Shown here piece by piece: positions 46,087 to 57,350 of a stretch of DNA of 64,000 nt. The translations under genes were made by a program, and so were the position numbers. Position 1 is the stretch's first letter; every line of letters starts with the position of its first letter. The notes beneath the pieces were generated by a model. The model had not been told where the DNA came from. It was given only the letters and a program-made list of their open reading frames with translations, and made no database searches. Source of the stretch: Thereva unica (lineage: Eukaryota; Arthropoda; Insecta; Diptera; Therevidae); NCBI GenBank assembly GCA_949987705.1, contig OX465281.1, positions 155,882,393 to 155,946,392 on the forward strand. Direction: 5' to 3'.

Positions 46087-46586
46087 AAAAAATAAAGAAT
46101 ACGAAATTAGAAATAGATGAACTAGGGTCAAATATGATATACGAGTATGTCAAAAACGCTAAAGAGCTTAAATTGAGAAATACTTGTGACAATATGGAAT
46201 ATAAGTTAGATAACAATTACATTATAACATATAATAACTGTAGCATAGAAATAGAAGAAACAAAGTTTAGGAATTCACCAATAAGTTATGTACAACATAT
46301 TATTCTTCCAAATTACCTAGACATAACAAATGTTAGTCAAAAAGTAACGCTAAACGAATTAAATCTAAAGACAATAGAAAACATTAAAGAAATCAAAGAA
46401 GTCAAGTATGTATCAGGAAAAAATAAATTCATAAATATGTCAGTAGGTATCATAATTTTGTTGATGACAATAATTAGCATAAAAATATATGTTGTAAAAT
46501 CCAAATCGAACAAAGCTGTTTTCAGGTTAGAAAAGAGTACAAAAAGAGTTGTCCAGGAGGACATCAAACTTGAGGAGGGGGTGTAA
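46087..46586 (+). pseudogene. G1 env C-terminus with membrane anchor
   Basis: This open stretch (from the ATG at 46134, 150 codons) is the C-terminal part of G1 env. A 20-residue hydrophobic segment (MSVGIIILLMTIISIKIYVV, about 46437-46496) is the membrane anchor, followed by a 30-residue basic cytoplasmic tail. The stop codon overlaps the start of the LTR, with the polypurine tract inside the last codons, an arrangement usual in env-bearing Gypsy elements. Upstream it joins, across RTE-1, to the env remnant ending at 13054. Confidence 0.72.
46572..46581 (+). promoter_or_regulatory. G1 polypurine tract
   Basis: GAGGAGGGGG lies directly before the LTR start TGTAACTG and marks the + orientation of G1. 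Confidence 0.65.
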
Positions 46587-47360
46587 CTGTCGGGAATAGG
46601 TGTGCCATAGCACGAAATAAAAGAAAGCAAATCTAAACAAGTTAGATAGACGACCATCGTCACAAAACTAGAGAAGCTCCGAAAAGGAGGCAGACCAGAG
46701 GGTGGCTGGAGAGGCTCGACCGCCAAGGATTATCGCCGAAAATGTATGCATCCGCTGCACCGATCGTCGGCACGACGTGCGGTGCACAAACTAGCTCGCC
46801 GGATGGGGTGGGGTTCGCGGAGCAGGGATGCAGAAATGTGACAGTTTATAACTATTAAAACTCGTGCCTAATACGAAATTGAGAAAAGAGGCGGCGGCGG
46901 AGAGAAACGGGCCTACCGAGGTCAACGAGAGGGGGCCGATCAAAAGGGTCGGAAGGGGTTTTCGGTCAACGAGAAACGGTCATCCTCGAGAAAGCTAAGT
47001 GCCCGTTGGTATCCAGCGGAAGGAACTCACCCTTCGTGGAGGCGTCATTATCCCAGAGTGTTTTTATCCGGTCATCTTAACAACGATTCAAATTGCCATC
47101 CGTTAAATGTTTATAGTTCTTTTATCTTTGATTATTTTATTAATTTTAGTTGCTTATTGGTTTTAAATGTTTAGACTTCCTTTATTTTAGTTTATTTCAT
47201 TAACTTATTTAATTATTTGGTTTAAATGTTTATACTTCTTTTATCTTAGTTTATTTCATTAACTTATTTAATTATTTGTTTTTCCTCAGAAATGTATATT
47301 TTTCATACTTGATCATCATTCGAAAAAACAGGTACTTATTATTATTATTTCTTATTATTC
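46582..47360 (+). repeat. G1 3' LTR (copy 1)
   Basis: Starts TGTAACTGTCGGG and shares its whole length with 58582-59935, in the same orientation. A 59-bp AT-rich unit is repeated three times near its end (47107-47280). The right boundary is set at the last base shared with copy 2; a TG...CA-type end at 47330 is an alternative. Confidence 0.7.
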
Positions 47361-50316
47361 TCCTTATTTATTATTGTTTTTAATTCATATGTTAGTGCTT
47401 GTTGTGTCTCCTATCCTATTTTTTTATTATTTGTATTTCATTTATTATTTCTTATCATTTTTCGTATTTATCATTGTTTTATTTCATTTTTTTTTCGTAG
47501 TATTCTTCCTCTTTATTATTGTTTATCTTTATTTCATATGTTAGTTATTATTGGGTTTCCTATTTATTACTGTTTGTATGTCATGTATTATTTCGTTTTA
47601 TTTGGTATTATTTACCATTTACTATTACTTCCCATCATCAATCCCTTAACAAGACTCTTTGGAGTGGAATTATTTTGCCAATACCGTACTTTAAAACACC
47701 AAACCCAAAACTCTTTTCGCATCGAATGTATTCTATCGTCAAACTTCCCGTACCAACTTAAGCGCGCAACTCACAAAAATTTAGAAAGAACATTAGGCTT
47801 AAATAAAATGTCCTGGCTATGACACCTTGCAAGGGTGTTCGATAACAGCAAACTCAAAATCCCGAAGAAGAGGGTTTCCAATACCATTGATTTAGAATTC
47901 CCCATTTCACTTATTTCATATTTAAAACAGTAGTGAGATTTAAGACAGCCGGTGACCTACCCTATACCGTAATCAAAAGAAACTTGTTCCTTATATCATA
48001 ATTCTAACCTAAGACGCTGAAGATCTCAGGATATAAAGAGCAATTTACGAAACCTTATTGCAATACGTTGCACGAAGACGCAAAACTCATATGCATATGA
48101 ACCCTATGCTACTGACAAAGTATTGACTGCATTATGCTGGAAGCTTTTAAATTGGATCGAGTTATTTTGTGGGAGGCTATATCCTCGTATTTAGTAACAT
48201 ATATTCATCTATATGAATATAATGAAATATGATAATATGTAATAAACAATTTGATAATATAATTTATCTATATGAATATAATAAAATGTGATAATATGTA
48301 ATAAAACAGTTTGATAATATATATTTGTCTATATGAATATAAAAAAATATGATAATATGTAATAAAACAATTTAAAATTTCTTTTTTGTGAATGACATTT
48401 TTGTCTTTGCTCTTCCTTTTAAAGTATTTATATCGGTTAATAAACCTTACCTTTTCTGACGCGCAGAAGAAAAGTAAATATTATATGGAGGGCTACCGTC
48501 ACTCTTTAAACTTTCTTTATAAAAGCTCTTCTTAATTCCAAATTGTGTGCTTTCATTTACCTAAAATACCTTCCTTCCTTGTTAGAGACGTACGAGTCAA
48601 GAAAAATTTCCACCAAAAAATCGAGGGAAAAAAAATTTTCATACCAAAATAACCGTATTACAATTATCTACATATTAACCAAGCCGGGCTTTATCCGTGC
48701 AAATGAGGTTAATATAATTCGAAAATGCTCACTAGTGAGGCCTCCTTTTTATGTCTTTCTATATAATCACCACTATCCTGTATGATTCCTTTTTTTGCAC
48801 TTTAACTGTTATCCTTTATTATCGAGGTGAATAGATATGACTCTGTATGTGAATATATATTTTCTCTAGGTATCACATTCAGAACACGAGGGTGTAACGG
48901 GACATTAAACTTAACGGAATTTCTTGGCAAATTTTTTTTCTAATGGTAGAGATTTAATATTAATTATTTTATATGAAAAAGAAAACTGACAGATTTGGAG
49001 TTTCACTTCAATTCCTAATCAACTCCAAACTCTGAAAAAAATAGCTAATATTCGCCTGTCCCACTCCTATATACCTAGATTTTCCGCTATATTCACTTAT
49101 ATCACTGCTCGCAACTTTTTAAATCCACCGGCACGGATTTAATAAACAAATTTTTGGGGTGCACGTTTTCTGTATTTGCCCTAAAACAACCAGGCCAACA
49201 CTTTTCTAGACTGCGTTCCACTGATTTTGTTAAGACCAATCCAAATGAAATGCAAAACCACCCCGGCTTTTAACCAGTTTCTAAGTATTTATTCCGAACC
49301 GACAAGTTAGAACGCTATTAAACAAGAAAACGAAAACTGAGGTCTTCTGGGTAACCTCGCAGCACCGTACACCGCCACACTCGGTCACGTCCTCCCTGAC
49401 TTAATTCACTATCATATAACTTCTATCCTAAAAAAATTTACTTAATATCCCTAGCTTTTCTTTTCTATAACCAATTCGAAGTCCATCTAGTGAAAGACAG
49501 ATGAACCTACCTATTTAAAAATTTTTTTTTCTTCATTCCACACGTTTGTATAAATTGTATTCGCCCAACAAAATTGAAAAAAAATATTTTTAATTACCTT
49601 GGAAGTCACGATCGATTACCTCGGTACCAAGCTCCTTACGCACTTGACCTTGTTTTACAAAATAGCCGTCCTGGGCATTGAGCGACCAATACGTATGGAT
49701 ACAGGAAAAGTCCTCACAATTTCCACGAAAATTTTTTTCATGCACGTTGTGCATTTGGGGCCTTAACAGACGTCTTTTTATCTCTAGCCGTCCATTTTAA
49801 ATATTAGACTGGCGTCCATAACCATTCCTCGCTACCTAAAATGCAAGACATACCTCATTCTATTAAATAAAAAAAAATTCACCTAGAATCCCTGCAAGAT
49901 TTCTTTTTTCCAGCAACTTTTCACTCCCGATCTGAAGCCCTTTCTATGGATATCAATTTCACAATCAAAAAAAAATCTACATCAGGTCGCGAACAAACTA
50001 TCACGTCACTCTCCCTCAACTGCTTGCTTCCGAATCAAAAATTTCATCATCCTCGAACGCCCGAACAGGCGATCTCTTGCAGCGCCGAAAAAAAAACGCG
50101 CCGTTATGCTGCATTCCTGAGGCCTTTTTTGTTCTCCTTCGTTGTTACCGCGCCGTTGGAGTTGACTTCGTGATTTTTTCTTCGTGGTATTGGTGCCGAA
50201 TTTTGCTGCTTGGTTATTGTCGGGGTTGCCGCAGTTTATTTTGTTATTTTAATTCGCATATAAGTTTCGAAGTAATGGAATTTTCTCAGGCGGCCGTTAC
50301 AGCGCGCGTCCCCTAG
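47361..50316. other. Long AT-rich non-coding stretch
   Basis: No gene or named element is supported. It holds TTA-rich low-complexity sequence (47361-47520) and the tandem array at 48200. A patch around 47760-47880 gives a weakly LINE-C-terminus-like reading (MSWL.HLARVFDN) that is too short to call. The sequence becomes less AT-rich from about 50030. Confidence 0.5.
48200..48372. repeat. AT-rich tandem array, about 3 units of 60 bp
   Basis: Units share CTATATGAATATAA and GATAATATGTAATAAA with a period of about 60 bp. Confidence 0.75.
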
Positions 50317-51116
50317 ATGTCGCCAGGGGAGAGGGGACTCGAAAAGAATAAACGGGGGCCTGCTATGGTGGTTCTTGGGCAACGTGTGGCTCACCCACTC
50401 CCTGAGATACAACAAGTCTCATGCTCTATCGCTGGTTTTCATGGTGGGGGGGGGGGAAGAGGTAAGGGTAAAAATTTACTCAAGTTCTTCCGCGTTGTGT
50501 TACGCTAGTGATGGAAGGCAACATACATCGGCCATTCCGCAGCGCCTTTGGAAGGGCGAACTATCGCGACTCCGTGTCAGAAGCTTCCATAATACCCGCC
50601 TCGTAGTGGATTTCCTTGAGTACGAGCAATCTTCTCGGACAACGACGCTCGTCAACGGCCACGGCTTGGTTTTCCTAGGAACCGTTACACCATGCGTCTC
50701 CTACTAAGTGTTGCACGAGTGACGTTTTGTTCCGTCAGGAATAACCCTAACTCTTCATGTGCTCGAGCTCTTTTCGGCAGACGTCTTACAGGGTCGATTG
50801 GGCCTCATGAGCCGGGAGGGTGTCTAGATTTGTCGGCTCCATACTCAAACGGACATAATCCTGGCGGTGTCAGGTTTCCATGGAAGAGGGCGACGAGGGT
50901 TTTCTTGGCGGTCGACGCGAGGATGTTGACAGAAGCGATGGCTTCAAGCGTGAAACTCATAGGAGCAATGGGGGCTCAGAACTATTTGATGAGGACAATG
51001 AAATTGGTTATTGTGAATAGGGTTATCGCCTTGGAAACAGGGATGGTCCAGAAGGAGATGGGAGAGGGAGAAGAAAACACGACGAAGAGCGTGGAGATGG
51101 AGATACGGCAATAGAA
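50317..51116. other. Unassigned GC-richer sequence upstream of the vasa-like fragment
   Basis: Frames are open for up to 140 codons but match nothing I know. A Gly/Arg/Asp-rich reading near 50890-51110 could be decayed low-complexity vasa N-terminus, since it lies directly before the helicase fragment, but this is speculative. Confidence 0.35.
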
Positions 51117-51520
51117 AACCAAGAAATTTAAAATACCCCCTGAGCCAACAGCTAATGGGGATGAAATCTTCGATTCGGGAACTAGCAGTGGGATTGATTT
51201 TAACGAATATGACCGGGTCCCTATTATAATTACCGATGGAGCTACACCTGCTAATAATCCCTATCAAGAATCCGGACTAAAACTGCTAAGACTGCTGGGT
51301 TTTGTTGACAAAGCTTTTATTAGATCTGGAGCTATTCGTTTTATGGTAGTAGCGGGAGCTGACAGAATGCTCGACCTGGGCTTTATTTGTCGGAGGAGAA
51401 GTTTATGAATCATCCGACCATTCAACCAATAACTGATGGACAAACTCTTGTGTTTTCTGCAACTTTCCTGAAGAGATACAGGGATTGGCTGGTCCCCTCT
51501 TAAATCATACGCATGTCTAG
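51117..51520 (+). pseudogene. vasa-type DEAD-box helicase fragment (broken, internally deleted)
   Basis: Three adjacent blocks on the + strand match vasa/DDX4 RNA helicases in order. Block 1 (51117-51260) reads FKIPPEPT...DEIFDSGTSSGIDF..YD..P, the conserved segment just N-terminal of the helicase core. Block 2 (about 51279-51409) reads LLGFVDKAFI...IRFMV followed by GADRMLDLGF, motif II with the first two DEAD residues lost, then shifts frame. Block 3 (51393-51467) reads EKFMNHPTIQP...QTLVFSATF, motif III, and after one more 1-base shift PEEIQGLAG (51467-51493). The Q motif and motifs I, Ia and Ib are missing between blocks 1 and 2, as is the whole second RecA domain. No introns are visible in the short span. 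It is not functional. It lies antisense to G3. Confidence 0.8.
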
Positions 51521-52000
51521 ACATCGTAAAGTGGGCGTCGTGAAACTTGGGTATGGGAACTCTTTCCCCCAGGGCGAAGCGAAATACTATGCAGACTGGT
51601 CTGGCAGCCTTAGGGTAAATTCTGACATTGAAACTCGGTCCCGGACAACCAAGCTTAACAAAGAGGTGTACCATCCGCTAGGGAAGCTACCTAAGCGGAC
51701 CTCGCCGGGTACCCTATTATAACCGGTGAAGCCGGCGAGATGCCTTATTAGGGACTTGCTTCAAACCAGGCTGGGTTGTGACATGGTGGGGCTGTTTGGA
51801 ACCTAATCGAGCCTCGGAGTGACTTCGCGGTTCCGATGGGAGATTCGAGGCAAATCCGCTTTGTCCCGAAAAATCCTTATGGAAGCGCTAAGTCCCTCCT
51901 TCGGAAAGTGCCTTCGCCCATGGATTCGATCCTCCGGCAATGCCATATTGTCGTCGTCCTGAACTCAAGGTCGGGGGGCTACTTTCCAATAGTTAACTTA

Positions 52001-53968
52001 TCAGGACCTAATGTCTTTAGCGTGGTAGATACCAAGGCTACGCCCTGTCAGGTCCTCCAACTCATATCGGCTGGTGCCTATCGGTCTCTTCACCCGTGCC
52101 TTTGTGAATTTGTCGGTTAGTTTGGCGCAGAAGCGTTCAGCTTTCTTACTGACTGGGAAGGTCCTATAATACACGGTCTGACCTGGCGAGAAACGTACGG
52201 CCTTACAACGTAGGTTGTAATTTTTCTGGTGCCTAGCGTGGGCTGCGGCGAGCTGGTGCTCGACTTGCTCACGTAGGGCTTGTCCGCGGTCCACAGCCGG
52301 TAGTACGGCAATCTCTCCTTCTTTCAGAGCTCCCAGGGTTTTCAGCAGTGGATACGCTGATCCGTGAAGGACCATAGGGTATCCGAAAAGAGCCTGATAG
52401 GGAGAGGTGCCGATGGACTCATGGCGAGCGCTACGGAAGGCGCACTCTATAGCCGACAGGTGTTTGTCCCAGTTACGGTGATCGGTACCAATGTAAGCGC
52501 GGATGGCGGCCAGCACTGAACGATTTACCCGCTCAGACGCGTTGGGGTGCGGAGCATAGACTGCAGTGCGTAGGTGTTGTATGTCGTAGTCAGTTAATAG
52601 CTTCTCGAACTCCTTAGAGGTGAAGTGTCTCCCGTTGTCGGAGAAGATTTTCTCCTGGACACCATAAGCATGGAATATACGGTGTTCGAGAAAGCTGGTT
52701 GCTGCACTAGAGGTTTCAGCGGGTACGGGGTGGAGGAACGTATATTTGGAAAACGCGTCTAAGACCACGAAGATGGCGGTATAGCCTTTTTTGGATCTGG
52801 GGTATGGTCCCATATAATCTACGTATAAGACCTGGAAAGGACGTTGTACATCCATGGTTTCACCCATAGGGGGCCTTAGGATATTGTTGGGGGCCTTAGT
52901 GGTTTTACATGTGTCACAGGCTACGATATAAGATCTAACTTGGCTTGCCATGCCTGGCCAGTAATATTTTTCGCGCAATCTTGCGAGTGTCTTACGGATA
53001 CCGCCATGTGAAGCTTGAGGGGGTGCATGAGCGGACTCGACCAAAGAAGTGGTTAGTTCTGCAGGGATCCACAATTTCCATATTAGGTCATCCGTCTCAG
53101 GGTCGCCAGTACAGGGGGCCGAGCGGTGGAACACATATCCGGCCGAAACCTGGAGGTCAGGCAACCGTTCAGCATCTTTGCTGATTTTATCAGCAAGATG
53201 TTGATAGTCCTCTGTCCTGAAGGCTGGAGACGTAAGGTCCACGTCACGGCAGAGCTGCATTTCATCAATGCAGTCGACTCGTGACAGTGCGTCCGGCACC
53301 ACGTTCTGACTACCCTTGCGGTGCTCAATTGAAAATTGGAAGCCCTGTAACTTTAGGCTCCACCGTGCTAGGCGGCCATTTAGGTCAGTCTGGCTCATGA
53401 GCCACCTCAAGCTGGCATGGTCGGTAATGATGGTGAAGGGATGCCCTTCCACATACGCCCGGAACTTCTTAACGCTCAGCACCGCAGCGTAGCACTCTAA
53501 CTCGGTGATCGAATAATTGCGCTGGGCACTATTCAGTTTCTTCGAGAAATAGGCGATGGGGTGTTCTTCATCGCCGCGTCGTTGGAACAGGACGCTCCCT
53601 ACTCCGGTTTTACTGGCGTCGCATTGGATAAAGAAGGGGCTGGCGAAATCTGGGGTTACCAATAAAGGAGCAGACATCATGGACTCCTTCAGTTCCTCAA
53701 ATGCCCTGAGGGCGTCGTCTGTCCAAACAAATTTGCCGTTCTTTAGACAGTCGGTGATGGGTGAGGCAATGCTGGCATAATTACTTATGAAGCGCCTGTA
53801 CCATCCCGTCATGCCCAAAAACCGTCGCACCTGTTTGGCAGACTTTGGAACTGGGAAGTCCCTGATGGCTGCAACCTTGTCCGGGTCAGTTTTGAGAGAC
53901 CCATCGCCGATGATAAAGCCCAAATATTTCACTTCCCGGACGCAGAACCTGCTTTTATTCAAGTTCAC
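52001..53968 (-). pseudogene. G3 pol: RT thumb, RNase H, integrase (open, N-truncated)
   Basis: This 655-codon open frame begins inside RT (NLNKSRFCVREVKYLG, then RRFLGMTGWYRRFI), continues through RNase H (FFIQCDASKTGVGSVLFQ, TDHASLRWL, the linker VPDALSRV) and ends with a complete integrase: H2C2 module (SHGGIRKTLARLREKYYW...CDTC), VDYMGP, FSDNGRHF and SERVNRS with its glutamate, and a C-terminal domain. The GWYRRFI and HASLRWLM forms suggest an Osvaldo/Ulysses-like lineage, held loosely. The N-terminal part of RT, protease and nucleocapsid are deleted, so it has no start of its own. Confidence 0.88.
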
Positions 53969-53970
53969 TG

Positions 53971-54675
53971 TTAAACCAGAACCACGAACCTCATGCGGAA
54001 ATCTTGCCAGGTGGGGTTAGGATACCCCCTCCGGAACTGTGTCCAATACCAATCTTCAGCCCTTTCGGTTAGTAGTGCGGAAATGTTACGTAGCAGTTCG
54101 GGTGGCTGGACTCCCTCGTCTTCAGCTCTCGTCCGCACACGGAACAAAAATTCTTCTGCGGGGAGTGCATTTTCGCGGCCCGAGAATCGGATCTTCCAGT
54201 GGACTACCGGGGACTTGTACTTGGCCGGGGCTGCTGAGGAACGGACTTCAGCTGGGGGTAATGGGGGCCCCATATTAGGTACGGTCGCCCATACGTCACT
54301 GGGTCCCGGATGACACGCTGTAGTGTACGACGCGTACGCTCTGGGAGAGGGAGGGGCGCTAACACTAGTAGTCCTCTGGCGAAAATCTAAGGCCAGTGGG
54401 ACCTGAAGGCAGGCAGGTCTGGGGGGCGCCTCTGGGAGGACACGTTCAGGCTCCGAGGAGCAATAGGGCAGAGCCTTGTCGATGGCACTTTTCAGGTCTG
54501 CTTTAACGATTTTGGAGGGACCTTCTCCGGCGGCTCCCGGCAAGTCTTGGCCGGCTGTATCATCTTCAACACCGGAGTGGTCGGAAGGTTCCAGTTGGTC
54601 AGATGCGCCCGGGGGATCGTCGGCCTCTTGGGCAGCAGCTGTCCCTTTCCTCTTAGGCTTAGTCCGGCCAGTCAT
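53971..54675 (-). pseudogene. G3 gag N-terminal part
   Basis: The ATG at 54675 opens 234 codons: a Lys/Arg, Pro and acid-rich N-terminus followed by a capsid-like domain (VHWKIRFSGRENALPAEEFLFRVRTRAE, then WYWTQFRRGYPNPTWQDFRMRF). Right after MRF the sequence switches to RT thumb sequence in another frame (junction about 53988), so capsid end, zinc knuckles, protease and most of RT were removed by one deletion. GC content is visibly higher than the surroundings. Confidence 0.72.
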
Positions 54676-54987
54676 GATGGAGCGTAGGGACTGCCCTGGG
54701 ACAAAAAAAAATTGGCAGTTCGCGTTAGATCACTATTCGCTCACAGATATAATTTACCCGTGGTAGGCACCAAGTCGGAGAGACTACTTTGCGAAAACCA
54801 ATGTGAATAATTAGGGAATAAGACTAACGACCGAAATTTCTTTTGCTTTCGAGATGAGTGTGAGGGAAAGAGTAATATGTGGAAAGTGTTATCATAGAAA
54901 ACATAAATATCAAAGAACTCATAAGCAGTGGCGTGCACAGGGGCTCCCCTTTGGTATGGCAGAATTTTTTGGGCGCCACATTAAATA

Positions 54988-55066
54988 GTAACGATAACAA
55001 TAATAATAATAATTAAAACATTAAAAATAATTATTATTATTATTATAATTATTATTATTATACAAC
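54988..55066. repeat. AAT/ATT microsatellite in hAT-1
   Basis: An AAT run (54988-55010) followed by an ATT run (55028-55064) forms an AT-only inverted pair. Confidence 0.8.
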
Positions 55067-55469
55067 ATATACATACATATTTTTGAATATACAGGGTGTA
55101 TTTACTTAGTAAACAAAGCGTCCGGCTGTGGATAGGTTTTCGATAGACGAACAAAAAATTGTATGGGAGGGAGGAGGGAATCGTAACGGTTTAGCAGCTA
55201 GGGCGTTTTTAATTTTTTTAGAGTTTTAGCTTTCAGCTTGTATTTTGGTAGCCCTATAAGATATTTTCATGAGTAAGACATCAGTGCACGCAGAATACTC
55301 CCACCTATCACCTAAACTTAAAACATCAGGGCTGTAGCTTATCAACTTCCAGAGTAATGAGCCCTGACTATTTATTATTTATTGTAGCGCATTGGAAACA
55401 GAGAAAATGGAGTTTGCATTATATGCCTATAGTCAGGAAAAAAATGTACATCTTTTGATAGACAATTAC

Positions 55470-55801
55470 GGACTGCGCTGAATAACCGTGACGTGGAACT
55501 GGTCGATAAATTCTGCTACCTCGGTAGATTTATTACCGAAAATGGCGGTGCAGAAGAAGATGTCAGTTCCAGAATAAATAAAGCACGAGGCGCACATGCC
55601 TGTTCCGCATATGGAGATCAACGAAGATCTCAACTAACACCAAATTGCGGCTGTTCGGAAGACCTAGAACAACGTGGAGGAGAACCCTACTAGCAGAAGC
55701 TGCAACAACTGGGAGATCCTGGTCGGAGCTGAGAGCTGTCGCGAAAAACAGAGTCCGCTGGAGGGCAACTGTTTCCGCCCTATGTCCCATGAGGGATTAA
55801 G
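55470..55801 (+). pseudogene. RTE fragment (same family as RTE-1/2) inside hAT-1
   Basis: The + strand matches the 3' end of RTE-2: LNNRDVELVDKFCYLG, then SSRINKARGAHAC, a small deletion with frameshift at about 55597, and then a jump of roughly 250 bp at about 55655 to the end of the ORF, stopping at the common CATGAGGGATTAAGG. It is 5'-truncated, as is usual for LINE inserts, and internally deleted. Confidence 0.88.
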
Positions 55802-56957
55802 GGGGTAGAGCACAGTAACGGGCATTGTTTGTGGGTCATTTTCATTAATTTACTGCTAACTAACTAATAATGTTACACTAATAAATTTTTTTTATTATCT
55901 TCCGTACATATTAAAAAACGTTTAAAAATGTTTTTGTTATGATATATGTTGCTATATTTCGATATATGCTGCTTCACACATCCCTATGATTTTCACGCAT
56001 TGTTGGATGGTGTACATGATTCTGCGAAAACCAGTCGTCTGAGGCAAAAAAACCAAATATTCTCATCATCTATATGGTATTGGCTATCGCGTCACGTAGC
56101 CTTTTTTTTAGCATTTTTTGGCAACGAGAAAGAAAATCCTGAATTATACATACGTTTTTTCGGCACAAATTTCATGTTATGATTGTTAATAATTATTGAA
56201 CAAAGCAATATATTGACAAAATCGTACGTGACGCCAGAGGCACTCATCCATAAAAGAAGTGTGTCAAATTTCAAGTCAATTCGTTAATTAGATCTTGAGA
56301 TATCATGTACACCGTTTTGAAAAACATCGTTTCGAGAAAAACGCGTTTGAACATTGCACTGTGGGACAGAGTCCCAAATTTCTGGCCAAAACGTGAAATC
56401 TTTATTATTTTGTGATGAAATTTCTAACTCGGTGGTTTTCGAGGTGGCTGATTTCAAATTTAAAGCAAAAAAAAAAGAAATGAATTTTTTGAAAATTTTA
56501 CTGTAGTCTACCCCCTTAGGAGCGCAATGAAAAATGAATGAAATTTTCAAAAATGCTTTTATTGCACTACTCAAAGACTATACTTTTTACAAGTTTCATA
56601 ACAAAATCATTTTGTTTGTAAAAGTTATGAGCATTTAAAAAAGGCGATTTTTAGCGGTTTTTGCAGTAACTCCCTTATTCGTTTATATATTAGTATAAAA
56701 ATTAGTATTAGTATTAAAAATGTTAAAAATTTTATTAGTATTAAAAATTCACTGCGCACTCTATACAGCCGCAGTGCATTTTTCAGAAAATTCTGCTTGA
56801 AAATATCAAATTAAAAAACAAATTTTTGAAACAATTAAAATAAAGAAGAATTTTTTTTTAATAATTTTTATTTTTTGGAGGCGTTGGCGCGCCGATGATT
56901 TGTTTGGTATGGCAGCTGCCATACCTGCATACCCGTGTGCACGCCAGTGCTCATAAG

Positions 56958-57350
56958 CAAGGATATGTTATCAAGACCCAAAAAATGTGTGAAATATCAA
57001 AACTGTTATGTCAAAAGCGAATATGTTATCTTAGAACAAATATGGAATATCAAAAAGAATTCAATGTGTAGAAGTATGTTATCCTAAAAGAATATATGAA
57101 ATATCAAAAAAAAATTCAGTGTGTAATAGCATGTGATCCTAAAAGAATATATGAAATATCAAAAATTTCAGTGTATAAAAGTAAGTTAACCTAAAAGAAT
57201 ATATGAAATGTCAAAAAAAACTTCAATGTATAAGAGTAACTTATCCTAAAAGAATATATGAAACATCAAAAAAATAACTTATCCTAAAAGAATATATGAA
57301 CTATCAAAACTTATACGAATGTGTAAAAATATGTTATCCTGAAAAAAATG
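56958..57350. repeat. AT-rich tandem array interrupted by hAT-1
   Basis: About seven degenerate units of 36-57 bp share GTTATCCTAAAAGAATATAT and GAAATATCAAAA. One further unit lies left of hAT-1 (54868-54917), which shows the transposon landed inside the array. Confidence 0.8.

Larger units (their letters stand above)
5526..47360 (+). mobile_element. G1: env-bearing Ty3/Gypsy element, 5'-truncated host of the nest
   Basis: Pieces in one orientation and in the right order make up a single errantivirus-like element: RT and RNase H (5526-6822), integrase (10360-11184), env (11185-13054), env C-terminus (46087-46586), polypurine tract (46572-46581) and 3' LTR (46582-47360). Each gap between pieces is explained by an inserted element with a recognisable TSD. 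Gag, protease, the RT N-terminus and the 5' LTR are missing, cut off at 5526 next to a LINE fragment. Stops and frameshifts in every gene show it is an old, dead copy. Confidence 0.8.
51521..54780 (-). mobile_element. G3: minus-strand Ty3/Gypsy element with internal deletion
   Basis: Gag N-terminus (53971-54675) and pol from the RT thumb to integrase (52001-53968) lie in order on the minus strand; the 3' boundary is unknown and 51521-52000 is non-coding. A TGGTGCCTACCACGGGT near 54758-54775 is a weak primer-binding-site candidate upstream of gag. No LTR pair could be fixed; the LTR copies at 46582 and 58582 are a possible but contradictory pair. Confidence 0.6.
54926..56949. mobile_element. 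hAT-1: complete non-autonomous hAT element
   Basis: Ends CAGTGGCGTGCACAGGGG and CCCGTGTGCACGCCAGTG are inverted repeats of each other with two mismatches, and CTCATAAG flanks both (54918-54925, 56950-56957), a textbook 8-bp hAT TSD. Just inside, TTTGGTATGGCA recurs inverted. No transposase is encoded; it carries a TTA microsatellite and a truncated RTE fragment. It splits an AT-rich tandem array. Confidence 0.92.

Noticed and set aside
48200..48372. CRISPR-like array
   Set aside because: Units are contiguous and degenerate with no unique spacers, and the genome is eukaryotic.
50692..51114. 140-codon frame upstream of the vasa-like fragment
   Set aside because: No recognisable domain; Cys, Gly and Arg content follows local GC. 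It ends at a stop just before the helicase block, so at most it is decayed N-terminus.
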